From assembly GCA_024640405.1 (NCBI GenBank), contig JAHEFB010000031.1, positions 1-51,165 on the forward strand: 51,165 bases of DNA, in the 5' to 3' direction. The translations under genes and the position numbers were made by a program. Positions 1-8,133 of this stretch are shown piece after piece (position 1 is the stretch's first letter; every line of letters begins with the position of its first letter). This DNA comes from Alphaproteobacteria bacterium (lineage in GTDB: Bacteria > Pseudomonadota > Alphaproteobacteria > Rhizobiales > Aestuariivirgaceae). The notes under the pieces are model-generated. The model saw only the letters and a program-made list of their open reading frames with translations. It did no database searches and was not told where the DNA came from.

Positions 1-222
1 ATTGTCTCCAATCCGATGATGGCAGACTGGCCGCGTGTGCTGCTTACGGTCGTGACATTCAAGGATGAAGGCGCGAAGACACGGGTTCGCCTGACCTGGA
101 CGCCACTGGATGCAAGCGAGGCAGAAATGGCCTGCTTTGCCAATGTGGTGGGCAATATGGGCAAGGGATGGGAAAGCGGCTTTGCGATCATGGACGAGAT
201 GTTTGCAGAAATGCAGGCGTAA
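1..222 (+). CDS. SRPBCC / AHSA1-like protein, C-terminal part
   Basis: The open frame enters from the left edge and stops at 222, so only the last 73 residues are visible. The pattern PMMADWPRVLLTVVTF, then KTRVRLTWTPLDASEAE, then a final amphipathic helix with GWESGFAIMDEM is typical of the C-terminal half of Activator-of-Hsp90-ATPase-like SRPBCC domains (COG3832). These are small helix-grip proteins that bind hydrophobic ligands and are often of unknown role. The start lies outside the window. An ATG at 16 exists but would cut the fold in half, so it is unlikely to be the true start. The family call is good; no specific function can be given. Confidence 0.8.
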   Translation: MVSNPMMADWPRVLLTVVTFKDEGAKTRVRLTWTPLDASEAEMACFANVVGNMGKGWESGFAIMDEMFAEMQA

Positions 223-239
223 TTCTGCTGGCTGACAGT

Positions 240-269
240 GCGGGTTTGCCGGAAACTCGCAAAACCCGC
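240..269 (+). terminator. Hairpin after SRPBCC gene, possible terminator
   Basis: Arms GCGGGTTTGC (240-249) and GCAAAACCCGC (259-269) pair over about ten bases with one bulge and a nine-base loop. It lies 18 bases after the stop at 222. No T-run follows on the plus strand, so intrinsic termination is uncertain; it may be a 3'-end stabilising stem. Confidence 0.4.
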
Positions 270-358
270 GGACGACAATCGGGACAATCGGAATGGCTCC
301 GGACTATACTGGCCCGGAGCCGTTATATGATTCGACCAATATATGTGAGGCGCCCGGT

Positions 359-1105
359 ATGCTGGCAAAACACATCGACAAGCAACGCAACCTGTTCATT
401 ATTTCGCCGGGCGAGGAAATCACTTCAGGTGATTTCAAACAACTTGCACAATCGGTAAATACGTACATCAACGAGACCGACCAGATTCCAAATTTCGTGA
501 TTCACACGCTTGGTCTGCCCAACTGGAAGAACCTGGCTGCCATTCGTGAGCATTTCTTTTTCATCCATGATCACCAGAATATCGTGAAGAAGATTGCCAT
601 CGTCGGTGACGGTGCAATGTTGTCGCTGGTACCGGTGCTGGCGGACCATTTCGTGCGGGCAAGGCTGCGTCATTTCGCTGAGTCGGAAAGTGAACAGGCA
701 GAAGCCTGGGCGGCCAGCGCCGACGACGTCACCGGCGGTTTTGAGATCATCGAAGGACTTGCGGACAATGTGGTGGGCATTCGGGCGGTGGGTGTGCTGA
801 CCGCGCGGGCGTATGAAGATACGCTGGTTCCCTTGGTGGAGCAAAAGCTGGCCCGGCACGGCAAGATCAATTTGCTGTTCGTGGCCGATGACCGGTTTGA
901 TACAATGACACCCGGCGCCATGTGGGATGACGCCCGGTTCGGCATCATGAATATAACCAGGTTTGGCCGAATTGCCGTGGTGACAGACAAGGACTGGTTG
1001 AGGCACGCCGTACAGTTGTTCGGCCCGCTGGTTCCCGCCGTGGTGCAGGTGTTTGCAGCCAGCCAGGAAGAAACAGCCCGCCAGTGGGTGGCCGCGACCG
1101 ATTGA
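359..1105 (+). CDS. Tandem SpoIIAA-like (STAS/SEC14-type, DUF3478) protein
   Basis: A 248-residue soluble protein with two similar alpha/beta domains. The first (about residues 1-120) has MLAKHIDKQRNLFIISPGEE and ends at the RARLRHF segment. The second (about 127-248) begins FEIIEGLADNVVGIRAVG, the usual opening of SpoIIAA-like DUF3478 domains, and contains LLFVADDRFDTMTPGAMWDD and IAVVTDKDWL. Single-domain members are about 120 residues, so this is a duplication. The start at 359 is preferred because GAGG precedes it and the domain begins there; an in-frame ATG at 293 would add 22 residues of poor quality. The role is unknown; the fold suggests ligand or lipid binding. Its stop faces the stop of the EamA gene three bases away. 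Confidence 0.75.
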   Translation: MLAKHIDKQRNLFIISPGEEITSGDFKQLAQSVNTYINETDQIPNFVIHTLGLPNWKNLAAIREHFFFIHDHQNIVKKIAIVGDGAMLSLVPVLADHFVRARLRHFAESESEQAEAWAASADDVTGGFEIIEGLADNVVGIRAVGVLTARAYEDTLVPLVEQKLARHGKINLLFVADDRFDTMTPGAMWDDARFGIMNITRFGRIAVVTDKDWLRHAVQLFGPLVPAVVQVFAASQEETARQWVAATD

Positions 1106-1108
1106 ACA

Positions 1109-2038
1109 CTACAGGCTGTCTCGCTTCGGCTTGCGCAACCTGGCCAGCAATCGACCGTCGGTAATGGCCAGGCCAACGGCGATCAGGCCAAATCCGATCC
1201 ACGCTTCAATCCCGAGCCTTTCACCGAGGAATAGGACACCCAGGCCAACGGCGAAAGGCGGGATCAGCAGGGTTACCAGCATCAGGTTGGCAGCGCCGGC
1301 TCGCGCGAGGATTGCAAAATACAAGAGATAGGCCACTGCGGTTGACAGGACTGCAACGGAAATCAGCGAAGCCCACACACCGGAGGAGAGGCTCAGGACA
1401 GGAAGTCCGTCTGACCAGATTGCGATCGGGATCATCAGAACCGTACTTCCCACGATCATGCCGAGCGCATTCATCTCCGGTGCATTGTCTGAAAGATTGG
1501 TCTTACCCCAGACACTTGCCAACGCATATGAAAGGCACGCGACCAGAACGGCAAGCTGAGCCAGGTTTCTGAGATCAAGACTGGTGAGTGCGTCTACCCC
1601 CATGATTACAGCGACACCGAACACCCCGAATATTGCGCCAACTATTTTGCGGGAGGTGAGGGGCTCATCAACCAGCAGGAGGCCGGACACGACCGCTCCG
1701 AAAACGGCGGTTGTGCCATTGAGGATTGAAGCCAGCCCGCTCTCGATTGTCTTCTGACCCCAGAAGATCAGCGAGAAGGGAATTGCGTTGTTCAGTGCTC
1801 CCATCACGAGATAGGCAAACCAGGTTCGCGCAGATTTCGGGATAGCGACCCCGCGCCACAAGACCACCAGCAGCAGAATGGGCACGGCCCAAAATACCCG
1901 GTGAAGTGTAATGGTCAGTGGTGGAACTTCGGCGAGCGCGACTTCTGCAAAGAAGAACGAGCCTCCCCATACAGCCGCCAGCGCCAGCAATAACACAGCG
2001 GATACAAGATCGATCATGGGAGCGGATTTATTGGTCAT
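1109..2038 (-). CDS. EamA/DMT-family transporter
   Basis: This 309-residue membrane protein has about ten hydrophobic helices arranged as two EamA repeats, the layout of drug/metabolite transporter superfamily permeases. Visible family marks are LAAVWGGSFFFAEVAL near the N-terminus, GQKTIESGLASILNGTTAVFGAVVSGLLLVDE at the end of repeat one, and LLIPPFAVGLGVLFLGERL in repeat two. It would move small metabolites or amino-acid-like compounds across the inner membrane; the substrate is unknown. The ATG at 2038 was chosen because the upstream in-frame stretch to 2197 is hydrophilic and unlike the family. A second ATG seven codons later (2017) is also possible. It converges on the SpoIIAA-like gene. 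Confidence 0.88.
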   Translation of the reverse strand: MTNKSAPMIDLVSAVLLLALAAVWGGSFFFAEVALAEVPPLTITLHRVFWAVPILLLVVLWRGVAIPKSARTWFAYLVMGALNNAIPFSLIFWGQKTIESGLASILNGTTAVFGAVVSGLLLVDEPLTSRKIVGAIFGVFGVAVIMGVDALTSLDLRNLAQLAVLVACLSYALASVWGKTNLSDNAPEMNALGMIVGSTVLMIPIAIWSDGLPVLSLSSGVWASLISVAVLSTAVAYLLYFAILARAGAANLMLVTLLIPPFAVGLGVLFLGERLGIEAWIGFGLIAVGLAITDGRLLARLRKPKRDSL

Positions 2039-2363
2039 CAGGCTTGATTGCACGAAGCCGCAGGTCAGGCCACCCGTTTTCCGGGCAAGATATTCTCTCA
2101 GCCATGAAACGCCAAATTGCCCGGTGTCAGTTGCCGATGCGGTCTTCTGGCAGCCGTGAACATCCCCATGTTGGTCAGCTTGTGAGAAACCGCACATCGG
2201 ACCGCAGCGCGATTCACTATGGTCAGGTTAGATCGGTCAAAGCCAAACAATCAGGAGGCAAGAATTGACCCGCATAAGCAAAAAACGGCTCCCCGGGCCG
2301 CACGGCGGCTGATGCCAGAATGGATCTCCCGCCGGCCTTGAGGGCCTGATCAAGGAGATCACC
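2039..2363. other. Intergenic region between EamA gene and small secreted protein
   Basis: This is the divergent spacer that should hold promoters for both flanking genes; no clear -35/-10 pair stands out. A strong AGGAGG (2253-2258) sits ahead of a TTG at 2265 that opens a 15-codon reading frame ending at 2312. It could be a leader peptide but is too short to support. No other gene is visible. Confidence 0.4.
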
Positions 2364-2699
2364 ATGACTAACACCTTAATGAGAAATTCGATGGTTGCCG
2401 CAGTTGCTGCATCCACATTGATCTCGGCCATGTCATTCATGTCGCCTGACGCGGGCGCGCAGGCCGCCAGGTGCGGCAAGCACAAGGACGTGGTTGCCTT
2501 TCTGGGCTCGAAGTTCAAAGAGACAAGAAAGGGCATGGGCCTGATAAACGCGGGTCAGATGATGGAACTCTACATCTCGGATGCAGGTTCCTGGACGGTG
2601 CTGATCACCAGGCCGGATGGAGTGACCTGCTTTGGTCCTGTCGGCAAGAACTGGATGGGCAGCAGGCCGAAGTCGGCACGAGCGGAAGTGGGGGTCTGA
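2364..2699 (+). CDS. Small secreted protein of unknown function
   Basis: The product is 111 residues. Residues 1-34 look like a Sec signal peptide: basic start, hydrophobic VAAVAASTLISAM, then an AGAQA-type cleavage site. The mature part is about 77 residues with two cysteines (in ARCGKH and VTCFGP) that could form one disulfide. The segment MMELYISDAGSWTVLITRPDG resembles small periplasmic proteins of alphaproteobacteria that I cannot name. AAGGAG lies eight bases ahead of the ATG and fixes the start. It stands alone with spacers on both sides. No function is proposed; export to the periplasm is an inference from the signal. Confidence 0.75.
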   Translation: MTNTLMRNSMVAAVAASTLISAMSFMSPDAGAQAARCGKHKDVVAFLGSKFKETRKGMGLINAGQMMELYISDAGSWTVLITRPDGVTCFGPVGKNWMGSRPKSARAEVGV

Positions 2700-3002
2700 C
2701 CGGCCGTGGTTATCGGGGCGCCGAAAGTACCCGTTCAAATTCAAGTTTGATTTGCGGGTTTTGGCAGGTCCTGTGTGCAACCCGTGCGGATCGAACTTCG
2801 GCTTTCAACCACATTTCAGACCTTCTTCGAGGGTGCCAAAAATGGTAGATAGTGACCCGAACCGGACTTCAATCATCGTGGCATCACGAAGCTATCAGGT
2901 CTTGCTGGACCAAATCTTGTGGCGGCCCGCAAAGTGTCTGGATCGAGGATGATCGCGGCGACACGGTTGTCAGCTTTCAGAGATTTGTCTAGCCTTGCTC
3001 CT
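2700..3002. other. Intergenic region with a weak terminator-like stem
   Basis: No gene is supported. ACCCG (2729-2733) can pair with CGGGT (2755-2759), enclosing an inner CAAA/TTTG pairing, and is followed by TTTT. This is a possible weak terminator for the secreted-protein gene. The rest should carry the promoter of the hydrolase gene; nothing clear is seen. Confidence 0.35.
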
Positions 3003-3848
3003 ATGCGCTTGTTTGTGTTCCTGGTCATCTTGTTCTTTGCCCCGACCGCTATGGCAGGGGGTGCTTGGGTGGATTTTTTCTCGGCCGAGGGAACTGTTAT
3101 CCGTGGATGGTTGGCGACGCCCTCTGGGAAGGGACCACATCCGGGCGTCGTGATGCTGCATAGTTGCTTTGGACCAGCAACAAAGTCGGATGAACTGGCT
3201 ACGCACGATTCGGCGTGGGTGAATGTTTTGACCAAGGCCGGTTACGTCGTCTTGGTTGCCGATAGTTACACGCCCCGTGGTCAGGGTTCCTTGTGTCAAG
3301 TCAGGGATCGCCCAGTTCTGGCTCGTGCGCAGCGGCCATGGGACGCAATCGGCGCGCTTCAGTTCCTGCAAGAACGATCTGACGTAAAAGCTGATCGCAT
3401 CGCCCTGATGGGGTGGTCGAATGGTGCTATCAGCCTGTTGTGGACCATCCGCAAAGACGCCAGTGCCGCCACAGCATTGGACGGGCCAGATTTTCGTGCA
3501 GCCGTCGGCTTTTATCCATATTGCAACGACATCCAACGCCAGATTCCTGATTATCGGCCTCGAGCATCGATTCTTCTTCAAATCGGCGCCAACGATGATT
3601 GGACGTTGCCCGAACCATGTAGGTTACTGGTATCAGGAACCCAGTCTCGCGGTGGTGATATGACGATTGATATATATGTCGGCGCTTTTCATCTCTTTGA
3701 CGCTCCCGATACACCGCTTCGCCAAATCATGGCCGTGGGTGGTTCCGACGAATCGGACATGAACAAAATACACTTCGGAACAAACGAAACAGCCCGTGAA
3801 AAGTCGATCCAGCGCACTCTGAATTGGCTTGCCGATCGCCTCCGCTAG
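3003..3848 (+). CDS. Secreted dienelactone hydrolase family protein
   Basis: This 281-residue alpha/beta hydrolase is predicted to be exported. Residues 1-18 (MRLFVFLVILFFAPTAMA) form a signal peptide with an AMA cleavage site. The catalytic triad can be read: Ser139 in GWSNG, Asp198 or Asp199 in GANDDW, and His230 in GAFHLFD. The VVMLHSCFG oxyanion-hole strand and the DSYTPRGQG loop also match the dienelactone hydrolase (DLH) family, which hydrolyses lactones and other small esters. The ATG at 3003 is chosen because it begins the signal peptide; the open frame extends to 2919 but that part is not signal-like. The substrate is unknown, and no aromatic-degradation genes lie nearby. Confidence 0.86.
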   Translation: MRLFVFLVILFFAPTAMAGGAWVDFFSAEGTVIRGWLATPSGKGPHPGVVMLHSCFGPATKSDELATHDSAWVNVLTKAGYVVLVADSYTPRGQGSLCQVRDRPVLARAQRPWDAIGALQFLQERSDVKADRIALMGWSNGAISLLWTIRKDASAATALDGPDFRAAVGFYPYCNDIQRQIPDYRPRASILLQIGANDDWTLPEPCRLLVSGTQSRGGDMTIDIYVGAFHLFDAPDTPLRQIMAVGGSDESDMNKIHFGTNETAREKSIQRTLNWLADRLR

Positions 3849-4297
3849 ACACAGCACTTAACATTTGTTTTTGGCAAATCTCGGACACTGCGCCCTATCG
3901 CCTGCAGGGTCCGTTGTCGGGGGTAGAGCAGCCGTGCCTGGCCAGTGTCTCGGATTTCCGAAACTGGCACTCTTCAGACATGCGTCCGCCAACATTGAGG
4001 TGACAGTTCAAGCTCTCAAAGCAGACATGGTCAAAACCAACCTACCTTTTGTTCTACGTTTAAGCAGGCGGCCACAAACGCGAGGGTTTGCGGCGTATTG
4101 TTCAGACGAGGTTTTCGGCACATTTACAGGAAACCGCAACACCTCACTGCTGCTCGCGGTATCAGCCAACTGGAGGAAAGCCGGTCGTTACCGGTGTTGT
4201 CGCGATCGGTGTCCGGTATCAGGCCCCATTGACCAAGATCAAGGCTGAAATCTGCCGACCGTGGCAATTGTCGTTGCAATTGACAAAAGGGCAGATC
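3849..4297. other. Intergenic region upstream of hemN
   Basis: This is 449 bases without a supported gene. A frame at 3865-4248 begins with TTG, has no family resemblance and an erratic composition, so it is not called. The functional content visible is the FNR-type box at 4229-4242, described separately. Confidence 0.5.
4229..4242 (+). promoter_or_regulatory. FNR/FnrL-type operator ahead of hemN
   Basis: TTGAC-CAAG-ATCAA matches the FNR-family consensus TTGAT-N4-ATCAA at nine of ten defined positions. TTGAC half-sites are common in alphaproteobacterial FnrL targets. It ends 55 bases before the hemN ATG, a suitable distance for activation by an oxygen-sensing regulator. The regulator gene itself is not in this window. 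Confidence 0.7.
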
Positions 4298-5659
4298 ATG
4301 AACCACTCGAGCAAGGCAGACCTGGTCAGGCGGCTAAGCGCGCCGGTACCGCGTTATACCAGTTATCCGACGGCTCCGCATTTTCATGACGACATAGGTC
4401 AGATCCAGTATCTGGACTGGCTTTCAGGCCTGCCGGATACCGAGGAAATCTCGCTTTACATACACATTCCGTTCTGTGACAGGATGTGCTGGTTCTGCGG
4501 TTGCCACACCAAGCAGATCAACCGTTATGATCCGATTCCGCCCTACATCTCTGCCATACGAAAAGAACTGGATCTGGTCCGCGAGGCGATTGGGTTCATG
4601 CCGACCTTGCGACGGGTTCATCTGGGGGGTGGATCACCCAGCATGTTGCGGCGTGAAGATCTCGAGGCCTTGCGAAATACAATCCACCGGCACTTCCGGC
4701 TGACACAGGACAGCGAAGTCAGCATTGAAATTGATCCGTCAGACCTGGCAGGTGAAGAATTTGACGCCTACCGGGCGTTCGGCATCACCCGAGCCAGCAT
4801 CGGGGTGCAGGACTTCGACGAGCGTGTGCAGGCTGCGATCAACCGGCCGCAGACCTTTGAACAGACGGCCAGAACGGTTGAGGGGCTGCGCCGGATCGGG
4901 GTTGGCTCCGTCAATGTTGATGCGTTGTACGGCCTGCCTTACCAGACCGAAGAAACCATCTCTGACAGTATCGAGAAAGTGCGTTCTCTCAACCCTGACC
5001 GGATTGCGCTGTTTGGCTATGCCCATGTGCCATGGATGAAGTCAAATCAGAAATTGATCCCTGAACAGGCCCTGCCGGATGCCCTGGAGCGTCTGCATCA
5101 GGCCAATACAGCGTCGGATATGCTGCAGGAAGGCGGCTACGTACCAATCGGCATCGATCATTTTGCCAAGCCTGAAGACGCTCTTGCGATAGCGGCATCG
5201 GAGGGCAGGCTGCACCGTAATTTTCAGGGTTATACCGATGATGCCTGCAGCAGCCTGGTGGGCATAGGCGCCTCATCGATCGGCCGGCTGCCGGCAGGCT
5301 ACATTCAGAATGAAACCGCGACCGGCAATTACATGCGCCAGGTGGCCGCCGGCCACTTACCGGTAGCGCGTGGCATCGAATTGACAGACGAAGACAAACT
5401 GAATGCCGATATAATCGAACAGTTGATGTGTCAGTATTCGTTCGCCATTTCCTCTCTCAGGGCAAGCCATGGCGCACAGGCGGACACCCTGGCTGCACGT
5501 ATCAAAGACGCACTGAGTGCCGATCCCGACAACCTGGCGAATTTCGATGGCGATACATTCTGGGTGCAACCGCAATCGCGTGCCTTTGTGCGCACGGTGG
5601 CGTCGTGGTTTGACGCCAGGATGCAGGAAAAGGCAGCCAGATATTCAATGGCAGTCTGA
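4298..5659 (+). CDS. hemN: Oxygen-independent coproporphyrinogen III oxidase (dehydrogenase)
   Basis: A radical SAM enzyme of haem synthesis that decarboxylates two propionates of coproporphyrinogen III to give protoporphyrinogen IX without oxygen. The 453 residues match true HemN (about 457) rather than shorter HemW. The [4Fe-4S] ligands are Cys60, Cys64 and Cys67 in FCDRMCWFCGC, where the following C69 is the HemN-type fourth cysteine. GGGSP (110-114) is the SAM-binding turn, and VPRYTSYPTAPHF near the start is characteristic of the family. The ATG at 4298 has AAGGG just upstream and begins the conserved N-terminus; the open frame reaches back to 4088 without homology. The FNR box at 4229-4242 implies induction at low oxygen. 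Confidence 0.97.
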   Translation: MNHSSKADLVRRLSAPVPRYTSYPTAPHFHDDIGQIQYLDWLSGLPDTEEISLYIHIPFCDRMCWFCGCHTKQINRYDPIPPYISAIRKELDLVREAIGFMPTLRRVHLGGGSPSMLRREDLEALRNTIHRHFRLTQDSEVSIEIDPSDLAGEEFDAYRAFGITRASIGVQDFDERVQAAINRPQTFEQTARTVEGLRRIGVGSVNVDALYGLPYQTEETISDSIEKVRSLNPDRIALFGYAHVPWMKSNQKLIPEQALPDALERLHQANTASDMLQEGGYVPIGIDHFAKPEDALAIAASEGRLHRNFQGYTDDACSSLVGIGASSIGRLPAGYIQNETATGNYMRQVAAGHLPVARGIELTDEDKLNADIIEQLMCQYSFAISSLRASHGAQADTLAARIKDALSADPDNLANFDGDTFWVQPQSRAFVRTVASWFDARMQEKAARYSMAV

Positions 5660-5677
5660 AGGCTTCATCCGTATCTA

Positions 5678-6055
5678 TTATTCGACGTCGTGGCTCTGGA
5701 AGTCGATATGAATGTGATTGCCGTCGACGTCAAAGACGTTGACCTGGGTGACATTTATACCGGGCACCTTGACAACCTTGTAGTCAATGCTCCGGCTGTC
5801 CAGATTTTCAATGAATGACGCAAAACCGGTTGCCGACAGGGCAAAATGCTCAATCTTCGGATCGTCGCCCGCCGGCTCACTGTCGACCCCCACCAGGTGC
5901 ACTACCGGATAGTCGCCGGCATACATCCACGCACCAGGGAACGGAAACGGCGGCCGGGCGCCGGACGTCATGCCCAGCACATCTTCGTACCACCGGGTCA
6001 TAGCATCGAGATTTGCCGTTTTGACGTTTACGTGGTCCAGCCGGTCAATTTGCAT
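5678..6055 (-). CDS. VOC family (glyoxalase/dioxygenase fold) protein
   Basis: A 125-residue single-module vicinal oxygen chelate protein. The start MQIDRLDHVNVKTANLDAM, the RWYEDVLGM helix and the final FDVDGNHIHIDF strand are typical of the family. Likely metal ligands are His8, His53 or His70, and His116, which takes the place of the usual glutamate. The ATG at 6055 is preferred: the ATG at 6067 has its GAGG directly abutting and no spacing. It is convergent with hemN, 18 bases apart. The reaction cannot be told; VOC members include glyoxalases, fosfomycin-type resistance enzymes and ring-cleavage dioxygenases. Confidence 0.85.
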   Translation of the reverse strand: MQIDRLDHVNVKTANLDAMTRWYEDVLGMTSGARPPFPFPGAWMYAGDYPVVHLVGVDSEPAGDDPKIEHFALSATGFASFIENLDSRSIDYKVVKVPGINVTQVNVFDVDGNHIHIDFQSHDVE

Positions 6056-6454
6056 GTTTTCTATCATCCTCGCGGTTTCAGACCCAGTGTCAGGCCAGGC
6101 GACAGGCGCCGGATCGGATTTTGCACATTTTGGCCTGGATTGCACTGCCCGTCGCCTGGTTCAGGCCAGAAATGTGCAGGTGACTACGGCCGGCATGTCC
6201 GGTATTTTTTGCAATAGTGCATGCAGTGATTTCACCTGTTGTCCGGAAGGGCGATCATGGAGAAATACCTTGATGTTGAAAGATTCCCGCTTGGGCGTCC
6301 GGGTGATGAAACCTGCCGGGCGCTGGTTGGCCGCGTCCGAATGCATCAAGCTCGAAACCCAGGTTCTGGTCACCGATGACGATGCTGAGCGGCCGGACAG
6401 TTTTCCCTGCGAAAACGTTTGAACCTTATACCGACCAGCATCAGCGAAGTTTCG
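6056..6454. other. Intergenic region with one short candidate frame
   Basis: About 400 bases separate the VOC and LysR genes. Apart from the short frame at 6257-6379, which is listed separately, nothing is supported. The other open frames here are shadows without family resemblance. Confidence 0.4.
6257..6379 (+). pseudogene. Short frame, possible N-terminal remnant of a phytanoyl-CoA dioxygenase-like gene
   Basis: A 40-codon frame starts at an ATG with a good ribosome site (AAGGG, six bases upstream). It reads MEKYLDVERFPLGRPGDETC and then RALVGRVRMHQ before losing sense and stopping. The opening resembles, from memory, the N-terminus of phytanoyl-CoA dioxygenase-like Fe(II)/2-oxoglutarate enzymes in alphaproteobacteria, which run to about 270-300 residues. 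If so, this is a stub left after deletion, and the catalytic HxD...H part is absent. It may instead be a genuine small protein or chance. Confidence is low. Confidence 0.3.
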
Positions 6455-7357
6455 CTACCTATTCTCCAGATTGTCGGCCAGCCAGTCGTACACCAGCCTG
6501 ACGCGGCGACTGGTATTCAGCTCGCGATGTGCTACCAGCCATATTTCGATTTCGAACGGGTCAAGCCAGGGCGCAACCCGTTGCACCCGAGGTTCCCTGT
6601 CACCGACTTCGGCAGTCATCACGCCAATGCCGATGCCCTGTTTGACCAATTCCCACTGAACGAGATGATTGGCGCACAATACCGGGAAATTACGAGCTGT
6701 CAGGTTCATGCCAAGCCGGTTCAGGCCATCTAAAAATGGCTGGTTGTCTTCAAAACCAATAAATTCAGCGTTGCAAAGATCATCTGTGGTTTTGAGATCA
6801 CCCAGGCGTTGCAGACAGGCTTTTGTGGCATAAAGACATGCGGTGGTGTTTCTTAATCGTCTGGCGATCAGGTCAGGGTCAGTTGGCCGGGCGCTGCGCA
6901 CTGCAATATCGGCTTCCCGCCGGCGTAGATCGTGGACATTGTTTGAAGCTGCCAGCTCGATATTGATACCCGGATGAGCCAGGCGGAGTTCGGCGATAAT
7001 TGGCGGCAGAACAAATGCCGAGCCGACTTCGGTCGCGGTAATGCGAACAGTGCCTTCCACGGATTGCGACTGGCCCGAGGCGGTTATTGAAACACGGCCG
7101 GCCGCACCGCCCATGGCTCGAACGTGTTCCATCAGCTCCAGGCCACCCGGCGTCAGCGTCAGACCGCTGCCGGTGCGTTCAAACAAGACAACGTTGAGCT
7201 CTGCTTCAAGGGCGCGCACCTGGCGTCCCAGTGTCGGCTGGGCCATATCCAGTGCCCGTGCCGCAGCCGACAACGATCCTTCCTCGGCTGTCACCAGAAA
7301 GGCCCGGGCGCGGTTCCAGTCAAATTTCACAAAACGCCAATCCATGCGTTTATGCAT
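6455..7357 (-). CDS. LysR-family transcriptional regulator
   Basis: The 300-residue product has a winged helix-turn-helix at about residues 13-72 (RAFLVTAEEGSLSAAARALD, then QPTLGRQVRALEAELNVVLF) and a periplasmic-binding-like effector domain from about residue 95 (GTVRITATEVGSAFVLPPII). The order and length are those of LysR regulators. The start may be the ATG at 7357 or 7345; the difference is four residues. It is divergent from the methyltransferase at 7484, so it probably controls itself and that gene. The effector is unknown. Confidence 0.93.
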   Translation of the reverse strand: MHKRMDWRFVKFDWNRARAFLVTAEEGSLSAAARALDMAQPTLGRQVRALEAELNVVLFERTGSGLTLTPGGLELMEHVRAMGGAAGRVSITASGQSQSVEGTVRITATEVGSAFVLPPIIAELRLAHPGINIELAASNNVHDLRRREADIAVRSARPTDPDLIARRLRNTTACLYATKACLQRLGDLKTTDDLCNAEFIGFEDNQPFLDGLNRLGMNLTARNFPVLCANHLVQWELVKQGIGIGVMTAEVGDREPRVQRVAPWLDPFEIEIWLVAHRELNTSRRVRLVYDWLADNLENR

Positions 7358-7384
7358 ATCAATCAGGCATAACTGGTCAATTCA

Positions 7385-7398
7385 ATTCATAAACGAAT
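7385..7398. promoter_or_regulatory. Candidate LysR operator in the divergent spacer
   Basis: ATTC-ATAAAC-GAAT is a small inverted repeat in the 126-base spacer between the divergent LysR gene and the methyltransferase gene. LysR sites are usually imperfect T-N11-A palindromes in such spacers. The match is short, so this is only a candidate. Confidence 0.25.
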
Positions 7399-7483
7399 AG
7401 CGTTAAATCGCTGCCAGATACGACCACACAGCCCCTTCGACAGTAAACGGTGCAGGCTGACCATACCCAAAGGCGTTTTGACC

Positions 7484-8125
7484 ATGACAATAACATCTGC
7501 CCGCTTCTGGAACAGGATGGCGGATCGCTATGCCAGAAGCCCGATCGCTGATGCGGCATCGTACCAGACGAGACTGCAAATGACCCGCGCGCACCTGCTG
7601 CCGGATATGAAGGTGCTGGAGTTTGGATGCGGAACCGGATCAACTGCGCTGCTGCACGCTCCACTGGTGGACCACATTACGGCAATCGACATATCCCGGC
7701 GAATGATCGAAATCGCGCAGGACAAAGCCGCAAGGGCCGGCGTGAAGAACGTAGATTTCCGTGAGGCGACGCTGGATGACCTGGCCGGTCCCGACAATGG
7801 TTACGATGTGGTGCTGGGGCTGAACATCCTGCATCTGCTGAACGACAGGGGCGAAGCAATCGAACGTGTGCATTCACTGTTGAAGGAAGATGGCCTGTTT
7901 ATATCCAGTACGCCGTGTCTCGGCGAGACCATGAAGTTTTTCAAACTCATAGCGCCACTGGGCCGTGTTCTGGGGCTGCTGCCGGTGCTGCGGGTATTTG
8001 CTATTCAGGAATTGATCGACAGCATTTCTTCCGCTGGTTTCCGGATTGAGGAGAAATGGATTCCCTCAGGCGGCAAACCACGGTCCCTTAAGGCAGTCTT
8101 CATCGTCGCGAGAAAAATCAGTTGA
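7484..8125 (+). CDS. Class I SAM-dependent methyltransferase
   Basis: This 213-residue methyltransferase has motif I VLEFGCGTGS at 44-53, the acidic loop AIDISRRMIEIA and motif IV YDVVLGLNILHLL. The C-terminal part has a hydrophobic stretch (FKLIAPLGRVLGLLPVLRVF), as in UbiE/small-molecule methyltransferases acting on lipophilic substrates. The ATG at 7484 is chosen over the in-frame TTG at 7478 because AAAGG gives better spacing. It is divergent from the LysR gene, its likely regulator. The methyl acceptor is unknown. Confidence 0.88.
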   Translation: MTITSARFWNRMADRYARSPIADAASYQTRLQMTRAHLLPDMKVLEFGCGTGSTALLHAPLVDHITAIDISRRMIEIAQDKAARAGVKNVDFREATLDDLAGPDNGYDVVLGLNILHLLNDRGEAIERVHSLLKEDGLFISSTPCLGETMKFFKLIAPLGRVLGLLPVLRVFAIQELIDSISSAGFRIEEKWIPSGGKPRSLKAVFIVARKIS

Positions 8126-8133
8126 TAGCCGTA

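Noticed and set aside
3865..4248. 127-codon plus-strand frame between hydrolase and hemN genes
   Set aside because: TTG start without ribosome site, irregular composition, no family; it also covers the FNR box.
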